Below, one piece after another: positions 46,872 through 56,267 of a stretch of 56,267 nucleotides of DNA. A program made the translations under genes and the position numbers. The notes beneath the pieces are model-generated. The model did not search any database and had not been told where the DNA came from. It was given only the letters and a program-made list of their open reading frames with translations. This stretch comes from Treponema sp. (GTDB lineage: Bacteria; Spirochaetota; Spirochaetia; Treponematales; Treponemataceae). Position 1 is the stretch's first letter. Each line of letters opens with the position of its first letter. Location: positions 1 through 56,267 of the forward strand of contig JAKSTG010000019.1 in assembly GCA_024402695.1 (NCBI GenBank). Direction: 5' to 3'.

Positions 46872-48797
46872 TTAGTTTCCGAAAGCTGTAAATCCAACAG
46901 TAATTACAACTCCCGATGATGTCTTGTATTCTGAATTCGGATCCACAACTCTGCTATAGGAACCTTTAGTTCCAATATCAGAAGTTGTATCTGTGAAGTA
47001 ATCGTAAACATAACCACAAACCAGATTAAGCTTAAGTGGCACGTTGAATCTTCTAAGGTCGTATGAACCGCCTAAAGAAATAATATGCGACCATTCATAA
47101 CACCCGTCTTTAAGAAAGTATTTATTAAGGTCATCTCGTCCTCTTGGAGGAAGTTCGGAATAAAGATTGCTTCCTGGAACAGCACGCTTACCGAAATCTG
47201 CACCATGACGAATTAACTGGTACTGAAGAGAACCCTGAAGTGTAGAAATTGGATTTGCTTCAAGTCTAATGTGGAATTCGTCAGAGTTTGGTGCAAGATA
47301 ATAACCAAGACTTTCCCCGTTGTTTGTGTAAGACTCTGAAATGTAATGTCCGTACCACGGAGTATAGTTGATTGAGTGATGTGTATAACAGTATGGTTCA
47401 ACTTTCGTATAACGAAGTGAAAGGCTTGCAAATGGAAGCCATGGAATCACAACTTTTCCACCCCCCTGCATGGCAAACATATATCTTGTTTTCTTGAACA
47501 TTTTTTTAGGATTTGGTTTTGGCATTTCATCCAGATATCCCGAAAGCCATACTTTTCCGACCCCTTCTTTTCTGAACATGATGTCACCGAAAAGACAAAG
47601 GTTATCATTATCTCCGATATTATCCTGGTAAACTACACGGTCAATGAGAGGGAACATATATCCCAGTTCAAAACGTTTTGGCCATACGACAGCACTACCG
47701 AAATCAAAATGAAAGTTTTGAAAATCCACATCAACAATGGCCATAGAGTAAGCATTCTGGAAATAATATGAATCCTGATCCGTAAAGTTATCTCCTGTAG
47801 CTTCGTTTATATAATCCTGATTTGGAAATTCAAGAATACCAGTAACCGAAGAAAGTGAAAGCCATTTCAAAGGTCTTACAGCAAGTTCCCCTGCAAGGAA
47901 AGGATGTGCGTTTCCGTTCAGAACAAGACTTGAACCTGTATCCATTGAACCCCAGTCACGGCTGTTACGTCCCAAAGAAAGTTCAACCTTATTGTCAAAG
48001 AAAGAAGCTCTCATTTCGCCGTTCATACCAAAACCAAGACCGATTCCATCTGCCCATCCTTCAGTACCTGAGGCGCTGAAATTTGAAAGAAGGAACACGT
48101 TTCCATCCCAGAATTTTTTGTAGGTATATGGGAGCATGTTATTATTTCTGAAAATTTTAATCTTTCTTGTTTTTCCGTAACCATCAGATCCATATGCAGC
48201 ATCAGGCTCACCATTTTCTTTTCCATACCACCATGAACCAATGGCATAAGTACCAAGATCCTGCAAAGGCATTGAAGTAAGTCCTGCATAAGCCTGAATT
48301 TTATAAGAGAACATATTTGTAATGTCCCCTGTGAAATTCAGATTATTTACAACTTCGTAGCCTTTTGAACTTTCATAAAGTCCTTTATAAAGTCCTGTAG
48401 TAAAAAGACCGTCAATTGAATTATTAAAATTGAAAGTAACAGGAACCCCTTCCGCTATTTCTGTTTCATGGCGGTATTCCAGTTTTCTTTTGTTCAGCCC
48501 TACTTCATGTTTGAATTTTTCTCTCTGCGACTGAACGATATCGAGTTCAATTTCAAGAAGGCGGTCATCATTTTCTTCAAGTTTATTTTCAATTGTTTCG
48601 ATTATTTCATCCAGCTTTGCAATAATATAGCTTTCTGAATAAGGCTTTGTGCTGTATAAAGTTGAGCAATAACCTTTTTCTGCAGAAATCTGAAGAACAT
48701 TGTAAACAGTATCTGTAATATCAACTGTGCTGTGAGTCTGGGCAAAAGCCGACAAAGCAAAAAAGCACATCACAATCCCTAAAAGACTTTTCTTCAT
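46872..48797 (-). CDS. Wzi-like outer-membrane beta-barrel protein
   Basis: The 641-residue protein has a signal peptide (KKSLLGIVMCFFALSAFAQ) and a long helical, charged region near residues 60-115, then beta-barrel sequence. Segments SLGRNSRDWGSMDTGSSLVL and NGNAHPFL match the recurring Wzi pattern, and SYTNNGESLGYYLAPNSDE matches the YTN.G..LG segment in the proteins at 21.5-24.9 kb. It ends in an aromatic-terminated strand (VITVGFTAFGN). It probably holds or assembles surface polysaccharide. It is 21 bases after the companion barrel gene. The family call is by pattern. Confidence 0.68.
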   Translation of the reverse strand: MKKSLLGIVMCFFALSAFAQTHSTVDITDTVYNVLQISAEKGYCSTLYSTKPYSESYIIAKLDEIIETIENKLEENDDRLLEIELDIVQSQREKFKHEVGLNKRKLEYRHETEIAEGVPVTFNFNNSIDGLFTTGLYKGLYESSKGYEVVNNLNFTGDITNMFSYKIQAYAGLTSMPLQDLGTYAIGSWWYGKENGEPDAAYGSDGYGKTRKIKIFRNNNMLPYTYKKFWDGNVFLLSNFSASGTEGWADGIGLGFGMNGEMRASFFDNKVELSLGRNSRDWGSMDTGSSLVLNGNAHPFLAGELAVRPLKWLSLSSVTGILEFPNQDYINEATGDNFTDQDSYYFQNAYSMAIVDVDFQNFHFDFGSAVVWPKRFELGYMFPLIDRVVYQDNIGDNDNLCLFGDIMFRKEGVGKVWLSGYLDEMPKPNPKKMFKKTRYMFAMQGGGKVVIPWLPFASLSLRYTKVEPYCYTHHSINYTPWYGHYISESYTNNGESLGYYLAPNSDEFHIRLEANPISTLQGSLQYQLIRHGADFGKRAVPGSNLYSELPPRGRDDLNKYFLKDGCYEWSHIISLGGSYDLRRFNVPLKLNLVCGYVYDYFTDTTSDIGTKGSYSRVVDPNSEYKTSSGVVITVGFTAFGN

Positions 48798-48818
48798 AAA
48801 AATCTCCTGATTCTATTT

Positions 48819-50510
48819 TTAGCGGAACAGACGGTAAGTTCCTGAAATTCCCATTTCAACTCCCTGCTGGAAGTTGCCTTTTTCATTGTTGTTGTTGAAA
48901 ACAAAAGTGTAAATCAGATTACCGGCAAGAGAGAAATGATCGTTGAATCTATATTCCCCTTTCAGGGCTGCCTGATTCATATACTGAATGATTCCTGACG
49001 GTAAAAGTTTCTTATTCTTTTTTCTGATTTCGTCAGGATCTTCACCAAGTTCATTGTCTATTTTCACAGGAGGATAATAATTATATTCACCTTCTTTTTC
49101 ATTACCCTCTTCGTCCAAATATTTATGTCTTGTAAAACCCCTGAATCCTTCCGAACCATGAGCTACCAGTGAATAATCAAATCCGGCATTCCATTTTCCT
49201 GGAACTTCATATCCCAAAGAAAGCTGGCCGCCAAGGCAGTCAGGTCCATATTTAAATCCGATCCAGCTTTCAACAGGTCCTGATTTATTAGGAGCCTTAC
49301 GACAACTGATCAAAGTCCATTCCTTCCCGTTTTTCACGTACATCCATGGACTTGTATATACCCCTTCAAGACCAAGTTTCCAGTATCCGTCAAATGGTCC
49401 TGGAACACGATAGTCTCCGCCAAACTGCAAAGCAAGTCCAGCTGGAACATCAGGAGTTTCCCAGAAAGTCTGGAATTCAGTCTGAGCATAATTCATGTAA
49501 AGTCTCAGGTTCTGAACCGGAACATATTCCATAAGGAAACACATATAGGCACAGAAATGACTTTCGTTTCCATACCAGGCTTTTTCTTCTTCAGTTTCAT
49601 ACTCATACCATCCGCCATGGGAATGATGAAGCATGATAGGATTTAAAAAGCGCATCTCAAAAGGAGCATTTACAAAACTTCCTTCAAGAGCGGTGAATCT
49701 GAATTTATCAAACAAAGAAATTTCAAACTGATGGAAATACAGATATCTATTCAGTTCTACTTCAATCACATCCATACTGAATTTGAAATCTTCGGTAAAG
49801 ATATTAAGCTGACCGTAGAAGTCTGTAAGAAATTCTTTATTATAGACAACACTGCCCATCAAAGAGTTTCCGATCTGAAGTCCTTCTTTTCCGAACACAA
49901 GATTCATACCCCATGCATCTGTGGAATACCCCAGGGAACCATAAGCCCAGCGAGGCTGTTCAAATTCCATTTTTGAAGGATCATATTCCAGGTTCATGGA
50001 AAAATAATCTGCATTGATGTTATGAACATAACCATAACTTCTGGAAACAAAAGGTTCCATTTCCATTACGAAATATTCAGTAAGACCAACGCCAACAGGG
50101 AAAGAAAGAAAATTGTCTTTCAGGTTGTACTGGAAAGACCATGGAAGATCTTTGTTTGTTCTGGCATAAAATTCAGGAGTTACTTTCAGGTTTCCGTATG
50201 CGGCAAAAGCCCCTTTCTCAAAAAGATTGTTTTTTGTGTTCAAAAAATCCATTGATTTTTTGAACAGAGCTTTTCCGTTATCAGAAAGCTTTTCCTCATC
50301 AATCTTACGGAAACTCAATTTAATTTCCCCTACAGACTGGGGAATAATTCCAGAAACCGGAATTACTCCGCTTTCTGCACATAGTGCGTTCATAGCGTCG
50401 TAAATCCAGTGGTCACCTTTGATCATCTGTCTGTCATTCACTGCTTCCGCAAAACATAAAATAGAAACAGTGAAAAACAGCAGCGTTGCTAAAACTTTTT
50501 TTACTCTCAT
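48819..50510 (-). CDS. outer-membrane beta-barrel protein, possibly Wzi-like
   Basis: The 563-residue protein has a signal peptide (VKKVLATLLFFTVSILCFAEA) followed by a short helical part (about 30-110) and barrel sequence rich in Tyr, Trp and Phe. It ends GISGTYRLF, a classic outer-membrane barrel end with terminal Phe before Arg. Local segments (GLQIGNSLMGSVVY, PFEMRFLNPIMLHHSHGGW) are only loosely like Wzi, so the assignment is weaker than for its neighbour. It lies between an aminotransferase and the 46872 barrel in one leftward operon. Confidence 0.62.
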   Translation of the reverse strand: MRVKKVLATLLFFTVSILCFAEAVNDRQMIKGDHWIYDAMNALCAESGVIPVSGIIPQSVGEIKLSFRKIDEEKLSDNGKALFKKSMDFLNTKNNLFEKGAFAAYGNLKVTPEFYARTNKDLPWSFQYNLKDNFLSFPVGVGLTEYFVMEMEPFVSRSYGYVHNINADYFSMNLEYDPSKMEFEQPRWAYGSLGYSTDAWGMNLVFGKEGLQIGNSLMGSVVYNKEFLTDFYGQLNIFTEDFKFSMDVIEVELNRYLYFHQFEISLFDKFRFTALEGSFVNAPFEMRFLNPIMLHHSHGGWYEYETEEEKAWYGNESHFCAYMCFLMEYVPVQNLRLYMNYAQTEFQTFWETPDVPAGLALQFGGDYRVPGPFDGYWKLGLEGVYTSPWMYVKNGKEWTLISCRKAPNKSGPVESWIGFKYGPDCLGGQLSLGYEVPGKWNAGFDYSLVAHGSEGFRGFTRHKYLDEEGNEKEGEYNYYPPVKIDNELGEDPDEIRKKNKKLLPSGIIQYMNQAALKGEYRFNDHFSLAGNLIYTFVFNNNNEKGNFQQGVEMGISGTYRLFR

Positions 50511-50534
50511 TTTATTCCGATTATTTTCTAGTAA

Positions 50535-51731
50535 TTAGTCTCTTGGTGTATCATGAGCTTTCTTGAAAGCTTCACGGGAATTAAGAATTGTTTTTTCTGC
50601 ACAGCAGTATGCAATGCGGAACCATCCCTTTCCACCGAAACCGCTTCCTGGAGCACAAAGAATATTGAACTTCTTCAGGTGATTTGTGAAAGCCATATCA
50701 TCCCCGTCCCATCCTTCCGGAACTTTTACAAAAAGATAAAAAGCTCCTTCCGGAACAGCATATTCAAAACCTGCATAATCCATAACTTCAATAAGTTCGT
50801 TACGGCGTTTTTCGTAAAGAGAATAATCACATTCAGCATCCCAGCTTTCTGCAATTACTTTCTGGAAGAAAGCAGGTGCGTTTACGAATCCCATTGTGCG
50901 CAGACAGAAAATATTTGCGGCAACAACTTCTTTTGCTTCAGGACAGGCAGGGTTTACACAAGTGTAACCGATGCGTTCGCCAGGAACAGAAAGGTTCTTT
51001 GCAAAACTTGTACAGATGATTGTGTATTCGTATTTTGGGAATACGCTTGCTACAGTTTTTCCGCCGTAAGTAATTGCACGGTAAGGTTCATCTGCAATGA
51101 TATATGGATAACGTCCAGATTTTTCTCCGAAAGCCTTAAGAGCGGCAGCAAGGGCTGTCATATCTTCTTCAGAGAAAATGCGTCCTGATGGGTTGTTTGG
51201 ACTGTTAATAATGATTGCTGCTGTCTTTTCATTGAGGGCAGCTTTAATTGCTTCAATATCAAGAGAGAAATCAGCCTTTGTTGGAACTCTGACAATTTCT
51301 CCGTTGTGGTTATGAATGTAATGATCATATTCTGTGAAATAAGGACAAGGAACAATTACCTCATCGCCTGCATTCAGAAGTGATTTCAGAGCAACGTTCA
51401 GAGCCGAACCTGCACCTACACACATTACAACATTGGAAAAATCAACAGGAACTCCCTGTTCCTTTGCAGTTTTATCAGCCATAGCCTGGCGGCAGAACTG
51501 GTATCCTGCATTAGGCATATAACCGTGAGTACCTTTTGAAGTATCTTTTGCATATTTTTCAATGGCAACCTGTACTTCTTTTGGTGGATCAAGATCCGGA
51601 TTTCCAATACTGAAATCGAATACGTTATCTTCGCCGTACTTCTGTTTAAGCAGGGCTCCTTCTTCAAACATCTTACGGATTACACCGTTTGATGGGCTTT
51701 CAAGAATCTGTTTTACATGTTTTGCTATCAT
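50535..51731 (-). CDS. class I/II PLP-dependent aminotransferase
   Basis: The 398-residue protein belongs to fold-type I aminotransferases: VFDFSIGNPDLDPPKEVQ, ADEPYRAITYG, and the PLP lysine in CTSFAKNLSVPGERIGY, followed by the C-terminal arginine segment KGWFRIAYCC. It resembles aspartate/aromatic aminotransferases of the AspC/DapL-like group, but the substrate cannot be read by eye. It starts a leftward operon of two barrels and avtA. A TATATT lies nine bases before its ATG and there is no clear Shine-Dalgarno sequence. Confidence 0.88.
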   Translation of the reverse strand: MIAKHVKQILESPSNGVIRKMFEEGALLKQKYGEDNVFDFSIGNPDLDPPKEVQVAIEKYAKDTSKGTHGYMPNAGYQFCRQAMADKTAKEQGVPVDFSNVVMCVGAGSALNVALKSLLNAGDEVIVPCPYFTEYDHYIHNHNGEIVRVPTKADFSLDIEAIKAALNEKTAAIIINSPNNPSGRIFSEEDMTALAAALKAFGEKSGRYPYIIADEPYRAITYGGKTVASVFPKYEYTIICTSFAKNLSVPGERIGYTCVNPACPEAKEVVAANIFCLRTMGFVNAPAFFQKVIAESWDAECDYSLYEKRRNELIEVMDYAGFEYAVPEGAFYLFVKVPEGWDGDDMAFTNHLKKFNILCAPGSGFGGKGWFRIAYCCAEKTILNSREAFKKAHDTPRD

Positions 51732-51764
51732 AATAAAGAAAATATATCACATTTACAGAAAATA

Positions 51765-51773
51765 TGGTATCAT
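51765..51773 (+). promoter_or_regulatory. extended -10 promoter of the P83/100-family gene
   Basis: TGgTATCAT (51765-51773) lies about 21 bases before the ATG at 51795. A TTGGAG ribosome site (51781-51786) is placed between, in a normal leadered arrangement. Confidence 0.4.
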
Positions 51774-51794
51774 AGAGATATTGGAGTAATTATT

Positions 51795-53462
51795 ATGAAA
51801 AAGCTTTCTGCACTTCTCGCTGCTCTTTTAGTGACAGCAACAGTTTCTGCACTTTCAGTTGACAGGGACGAACTTAATTCAACAATGAACACAACTGTTG
51901 AATTCATCAACTATGTGGGACCTCACAAAGTAATTGATTCCCTGGAAGCCATCAAGGCTATTGGTACGGGACTGGGAAAAGAAATCGGAAAAGATGTTTC
52001 AGTTCCTTCTGAAACAGGTAACAAAGCAAAATATTATGTAATCCATGCAATTGATCCTGACACAAAAGGAAAACTGGATGCTGATATCCTCTTCATCGGA
52101 AAAGACGCTCTGGTTGACCACATCAGAAATCTCCGTCACATTATTGCCGCTTATCTGCGCGCCGCTTACGGATACTCTGAACAGGATGCACAGACAATCG
52201 CTACCTTCGTAACAGTTTACAACGCTGTTTACCGCGGAAACATGGACTACTACTCTTCTAAATACAAGAAAGTAGTAACAGACAACCTTACCACTTCAAA
52301 CTGTGGTCTTGATGTAAACTACAAAAACTGGCCTGGAAAATCAGAAATCGTTATTCCACTTTTTGATGTTAACGGTGGCATTTCAACAGTAGATACATCA
52401 GTTATTTCAGATTCAAAAGTTGTTGATTCAATGCAGGAAGATGATGACAAAAACATTGATTCACGAAAAGACATGGTAGACCTGAAAGAACGTGAAGCTG
52501 AAAAGGCTACAGAAAAAGCTCAGGAAAGCCAGAAAAAAGCAACTGAAGAACAGAAAAAACTGACAGAAGAAAAGAAGAAGACTGAAGAAGCTCAGAAAAA
52601 GGCTGACGACACAAAAAAGAAAGCTGAAGAAACAAAGAAAGAAGCAGCTGCAAATCCTAACGACAAACAGAAACAGGAAGCTGCTGCCAGCGCACAGAAA
52701 GAAGCCGATAAAGCTGAAAAGAACTTAAACGAACAGAAAGAATCTGAAAAAAAACAGGAACAGAAAACAGAAGAAGCTAAACAGGAAGCTAAAGATCAGC
52801 AGACTGTAGCAGACAAGAAAACTTCTGAAGCCCAGACTGAACGCAAAGAAATTGCAAAAGACCAGAAAGAAGTTCAGGACAGAGAAGCTGCTGAAGCTAA
52901 AATGACAGCTGACTACGGACTTACACTTGTTGACGATGCAGGACTCTTCTCTCGCCTTGTTAAATACAATGCAGAAGACGGAGCCGCAATCAAGGATTCT
53001 CCAGTTACAACAATCAGAAGCCGTACAGTATACGAAACAGAAAACGGATTCCTGGCTGTTTGTGGTGAAAACCTTCTCAACGGAACTGTAAAACTTGCAC
53101 TTCTTGATAAAGACACAATGGAAATCACAGACGAAAGCAGCGAAACTCTTTCAGACGCTTCTGTTCTCGTAAAAGACGGAGATGATTACTACTGTGTAAT
53201 CATGGATGGAAAGAGCGCTTATGTTGGTAAATACGGTTCAGACCTGAAACTTAAACTTAAGTCAAAGATTACTGTAAAATCAGCAACTCCAATTACTGTT
53301 ACAGAAACTGCAGTTGTAGTAACAGCTTCAAACGGAAAATATGCTGTTCTTTCAAAAGAAGACTTGTCTCCTCTTGAAAACTCAGGAAACGGTTCATCTT
53401 CATCTAAAACAGCAGTTGAAGCTGCTGTAGATGCAGCAAGAATTCTTTCCGGAGAAAAATAA
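51795..53462 (+). CDS. P83/100-family protein
   Basis: The 555-residue protein has a signal peptide (KKLSALLAALLVTATVSA) and an N-terminal domain (VDRDELNSTMNTTVEFINYVGPHKVIDSLE, GLGKEIGKD) like the spirochaete P83/100 antigens of Borrelia and Treponema. A Lys/Glu/Ala/Gln coiled coil follows at about residues 225-370, then a globular C-terminal domain with repeating strand pairs (residues 380-550). I start at 51795, where TTGGAG supplies the ribosome site; the frame is open upstream but without a start that fits. The protein is probably periplasmic. Its function is unknown in the family. Confidence 0.85.
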   Translation: MKKLSALLAALLVTATVSALSVDRDELNSTMNTTVEFINYVGPHKVIDSLEAIKAIGTGLGKEIGKDVSVPSETGNKAKYYVIHAIDPDTKGKLDADILFIGKDALVDHIRNLRHIIAAYLRAAYGYSEQDAQTIATFVTVYNAVYRGNMDYYSSKYKKVVTDNLTTSNCGLDVNYKNWPGKSEIVIPLFDVNGGISTVDTSVISDSKVVDSMQEDDDKNIDSRKDMVDLKEREAEKATEKAQESQKKATEEQKKLTEEKKKTEEAQKKADDTKKKAEETKKEAAANPNDKQKQEAAASAQKEADKAEKNLNEQKESEKKQEQKTEEAKQEAKDQQTVADKKTSEAQTERKEIAKDQKEVQDREAAEAKMTADYGLTLVDDAGLFSRLVKYNAEDGAAIKDSPVTTIRSRTVYETENGFLAVCGENLLNGTVKLALLDKDTMEITDESSETLSDASVLVKDGDDYYCVIMDGKSAYVGKYGSDLKLKLKSKITVKSATPITVTETAVVVTASNGKYAVLSKEDLSPLENSGNGSSSSKTAVEAAVDAARILSGEK

Positions 53463-53485
53463 TCTGATTTCATAAAACTTCATAA

Positions 53486-53513
53486 AGGCTGTCTTCGGGC
53501 AGCCTATTTTTTT
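53486..53513 (+). terminator. intrinsic terminator after the P83/100-family gene
   Basis: AGGCTGTC pairs with GGCAGCCT around a UUCG tetraloop (53486-53505) and is followed by a T tract. Confidence 0.85.
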
Positions 53514-53537
53514 ATTTTTCATTCATAAGGAAAATTT

Positions 53538-56045
53538 ATGCAGACAACACTTTCAGGAAAATGGATTCTTTCAGGAGCTGGAAAAAATTTAGAAGCTTTA
53601 ATACCAGGTGATTTTCACAGTGCCCTTCTTGAGGCTGGTTTAATTCCTGATCCTTATTTTGGAAAAAACGAACAGGAAGTTCTCTGGCTAAACCGGGAAG
53701 ACTGGACTATCGAACGGGATTTTGTTTACCGTCTGATTCCGGGAACCAAAGCAATTCTTGAAATAACTGAAGCAGATACAATTTTTGATGTATTCATAAA
53801 TGAAAAAAAAGCCGGAAGCGGAAACAATATGTTTATCCGCCACCGCTTTGATATCACAAAATACCTGAAGACCGGCCAGAATAAAATCCGCATCAAGTTC
53901 TGGTCTGCAGAAAAAGAGGCCCAGAAAGAAGCAGAAAAACTTCCTTACCCTGTTCCTTACAACAAAGCTGATGTCTATTCACCGGACCGAAACCTGATTC
54001 GTAAATGCCAGTGCCATTCAGGCTGGGACTGGGGTCCTGCTCTTATGACTTCAGGAATTTACGGAGAAATCTTCATCGAAACTGTCACAACCGGACTTTT
54101 CAATTCCCTTAAATTGAATTATGCAAATACAAAAAGGGATGGAGACGACCTCTGGAAAATCAATGCAGAACTGGAATTCGACTCTTTCGTGAACCAGCAG
54201 AAGGATTTTTATTTTACAGTTTCAGGACCTGATATTCAGGAAACAGAAATAATCAAACCTTTCAAACTTGAAAAAGGAAAAAACAAAATAAATGTAGTCA
54301 TTCCTGTAAAAAATCCCTCTATCTGGAAAACCTCAACAGAACTGAAGGAAGAAGGATTAAAAGAAAACCGGGTTTATTTTATTTCTGTCCGCTTCAAAGG
54401 CGAACACAATATCCAGACCTACACAAAGCAGTTCTGCTTCCATAAACTGAAATGTATTACAAAAAAGGAAAAAAACGGTGGCCGTTCCCTTTATTTTGAA
54501 AACAACGGAAGGAAAATCTTTGCGAAAGGTGCCAACTGGATTCCTGTAGACGCTCTTCCTTCCAGATGGACTTTTGAAACTTACTACGAGCTACTTCAGG
54601 CCTCTTTTGATGCAAACATGAACTGTATCCGTGTATGGGGCGGCGGAATCTACGAAAAAGACTGTTTCTATGACATCTGTGACAGACTGGGACTGATTGT
54701 ATGGCAGGACTTCATGTTTGCCTGTGCCCTCTACCCTGTAACGGAAAACTTCCTTGCTAATGTCCGTCAGGAAGTCATTTATCAGGTCAACAGACTTCAG
54801 CACCATGCGTGTATCGGACTTTGGTGCGGAAACAACGAAAACTTTGGAACTCTCACCTGGTTTCCAGAATCAAGGGCTAACCGTGACCGCTACCTTGTAG
54901 ACTACGACAGACTTTATCAGGGACTTATAGGCCACCTCGTAAAGGAACTGGATCCTAGCCGTCTTTGGTGGCCAAGTTCCCCTTGTGCGGGACCTGACGA
55001 TTTTGCCGACAACTGGCATTCAGACAATCAGGGGGATATGCATTACTGGTCTGTTTGGCATGAAAAAAAGAATTTCAGTGCATACCTTGATATCCACCCT
55101 CGTTTTGTAAGCGAGTTCGGTTATGAATCAATGGTAAGTTCAGAATGCGTAAAAACATATTCCACAGAAAAAGACCTGAATTTCACAAGTCCGATTTCTG
55201 AATATCATCAGAGAAGTCCAAGCGGAAATACTCTTTTATTGGAAAGTTTTGCCCGTTACTTCAGATTCCCTGAAGGCTTTGAAAATCAAATCTACCTTTC
55301 TCAAGTCCAGCAGGCCCTTGCCATAAGAACTGCAGTTGACTGGTGGAGAAGTCTTGAGCCTTACTGCATGGGTGCACTTGTATGGCAGCTCAACGATGTA
55401 TGGCCAGGACCATCCTGGAGTTCTATTGAGTACGGCGGAAAATGGAAACTTCTCCACTATGCCGAAAGAGAAATGTTTGAACCGGTACATCTTTCCCAGG
55501 CTATAAAAGACGGAAAATATTCCCTTTCTGTTATAAATGACTACAAAGATGTAATTGATTGTTCAGTTACAATCGATTTCTTCGATTTCCAGGGCAAAAA
55601 AGTTTCTAAATCAGTTACAAAAAAACTGAAAGTTACTTCCGGTAAAGCAGAAAAAGTTTTTGAAGCACTTTCTGAAACCGATACCCTGAAAGAAGGAACT
55701 TATTTTGTCCAGGGAAGCCTTATTGCGAAATCGGGAAAAATTACCTTCACAAGTGATACAACTGTATTCCCAAGTCTCTACAAAAAGTGTGAACTTGAAA
55801 AAGCCATCATTTCTTGCAAGATTAAATTAATTTCCGAAAAAGAAGCAGAAATCGAACTTTCTTCCGACAAACCTGCATTCTTTGTAGCATTAGACAGCCA
55901 CAACATAAAAGGGACCTTCTCTAAAAACTGTTTCACTCTCCTTCCTGGTAAACCTGCCAAGGTAATTTTCAAATCTAACGAATCTGGAGATCTGGAAAAA
56001 ATAAAAGAGGTCCTTACAATCAAACATCTTAGAGAAACTTACTAA
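53538..56045 (+). CDS. beta-mannosidase, glycoside hydrolase family 2
   Basis: The 835-residue protein matches the GH2 beta-mannosidase layout: jelly-roll sugar-binding domain (residues 1-190), immunoglobulin-like domains, then the catalytic barrel (about 310-640) and a C-terminal strand-rich part. The acid/base glutamate is E434 in WCGNNE and the nucleophile E526 in VSEFGYES. There is no signal peptide, so it probably acts in the cytoplasm on imported manno-oligosaccharides, removing terminal beta-mannose. An AAGGA ribosome site precedes the ATG. It is a single-gene unit with a terminator on both sides. Confidence 0.93.
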   Translation: MQTTLSGKWILSGAGKNLEALIPGDFHSALLEAGLIPDPYFGKNEQEVLWLNREDWTIERDFVYRLIPGTKAILEITEADTIFDVFINEKKAGSGNNMFIRHRFDITKYLKTGQNKIRIKFWSAEKEAQKEAEKLPYPVPYNKADVYSPDRNLIRKCQCHSGWDWGPALMTSGIYGEIFIETVTTGLFNSLKLNYANTKRDGDDLWKINAELEFDSFVNQQKDFYFTVSGPDIQETEIIKPFKLEKGKNKINVVIPVKNPSIWKTSTELKEEGLKENRVYFISVRFKGEHNIQTYTKQFCFHKLKCITKKEKNGGRSLYFENNGRKIFAKGANWIPVDALPSRWTFETYYELLQASFDANMNCIRVWGGGIYEKDCFYDICDRLGLIVWQDFMFACALYPVTENFLANVRQEVIYQVNRLQHHACIGLWCGNNENFGTLTWFPESRANRDRYLVDYDRLYQGLIGHLVKELDPSRLWWPSSPCAGPDDFADNWHSDNQGDMHYWSVWHEKKNFSAYLDIHPRFVSEFGYESMVSSECVKTYSTEKDLNFTSPISEYHQRSPSGNTLLLESFARYFRFPEGFENQIYLSQVQQALAIRTAVDWWRSLEPYCMGALVWQLNDVWPGPSWSSIEYGGKWKLLHYAEREMFEPVHLSQAIKDGKYSLSVINDYKDVIDCSVTIDFFDFQGKKVSKSVTKKLKVTSGKAEKVFEALSETDTLKEGTYFVQGSLIAKSGKITFTSDTTVFPSLYKKCELEKAIISCKIKLISEKEAEIELSSDKPAFFVALDSHNIKGTFSKNCFTLLPGKPAKVIFKSNESGDLEKIKEVLTIKHLRETY

Positions 56046-56050
56046 ATAAA

Positions 56051-56080
56051 AAAGGATTGCCTTTCGGCAATCCTTTTTTT
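56051..56080. terminator. bidirectional intrinsic terminator
   Basis: AAAGGATTGCC (56051-56061) pairs with GGCAATCCTTT (56066-56076) around TTTC, with A and T tracts on either side. It lies between the convergent mannosidase and dnaB genes. Confidence 0.9.
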
Positions 56081-56267
56081 TATTCATCATCAACCTTACT
56101 TTCAAACTTAGTGTATCCGGCAAGGAACATAAGGTTTACATCCCCTGTCATACCGTTACGCTGTTTTGCAACAATCAGCTTTGCGTCCTGAACCGCATTG
56201 TTCTCATCAAGAGATTTACGGTCACGATGAAGGAACATAACAACATCGGCATCCTGTTCAATAGAAC
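56080..56267 (-). CDS. dnaB: replicative DNA helicase DnaB, C-terminal end, partial
   Basis: The minus strand encodes 61 residues ending at a TAA (56082-56080) and running off the window. The sequence [34 protein letters not shown] and LAGYTKFES is the C-terminal ATPase end of DnaB, with the conserved KQRNG arginine-finger region. The start and most of the gene lie beyond 56267. Confidence 0.9.
   Translation of the reverse strand, partial: SIEQDADVVMFLHRDRKSLDENNAVQDAKLIVAKQRNGMTGDVNLMFLAGYTKFESKVDDE

Overview
The window looks like part of the chromosome of a spirochaete of the genus Treponema or a close relative, probably a host-associated, carbohydrate-using species. The evidence is a P83/100-family protein, a cytidylyltransferase/aminoethylphosphonate-transaminase fusion of a type known from T. 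denticola, moderately low G+C, lysine- and glutamate-rich coding, and a GH2 beta-mannosidase. Species cannot be assigned from the sequence alone.

Layout. 1-7.5 kb: a truncated tRNA-Val, rfbD, a secreted protein of unknown function, and the leftward rimP-nusA-infB-rbfA operon with a strong promoter and a candidate leader attenuator, followed by a 420-base gap holding repeats. 7.5-14.7 kb: hisS and coaX (divergent), then a leftward operon of a YesM-type kinase, a YesN-type regulator and a sugar-type binding lipoprotein. 14.7-21.5 kb: DNA repair and housekeeping genes (xseA, xseB, mutL; queA, ruvB, ruvA) with a GxxExxY nuclease-fold gene bracketed by inverted repeats between them. 21.5-34.6 kb: a surface-glycan region with two tandem Wzi-like outer-membrane proteins, an AT-rich block of two glycosyltransferases and a hexapeptide acyltransferase, then two tandem proteins that join a YidC/Oxa1-like membrane domain to an alkaline-phosphatase-superfamily domain, and a CDP-glycerol glycerophosphotransferase-like protein. 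34.6-43.4 kb: a 2-aminoethylphosphonate (AEP) locus. Leftward run an HTH-cytidylyltransferase and an AEP-type ABC transporter; rightward run PEP mutase, phosphonopyruvate decarboxylase and a cytidylyltransferase-AEP transaminase fusion. 43.4-51.7 kb: two GT4 glycosyltransferases facing a leftward operon of two aminotransferases and two outer-membrane proteins. 51.8-56.3 kb: P83/100-family protein, beta-mannosidase and the 3' end of dnaB.

How the genes may work together. The AEP locus should make AEP from phosphoenolpyruvate, import it, and activate it to CMP-AEP by two different cytidylyltransferases. The two arms diverge from a 133-base region carrying a duplicated 38-39-base unit with TTGAAC/GTTCAA ends that overlaps promoters on both strands. 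The nearby YidC-phosphatase fusions and the glycerophosphotransferase-like protein are candidate enzymes for adding phospho- or phosphono-substituents to a surface polymer, and the Wzi-like proteins and glycosyltransferases fit a capsule-like glycan. The chemistry linking these neighbouring blocks is inference. A second theme is that several genes (hisS, xseA, ruvA and two glycosyltransferases) have a -10 box 6-7 bases before the start codon and no Shine-Dalgarno sequence, which suggests leaderless mRNAs.
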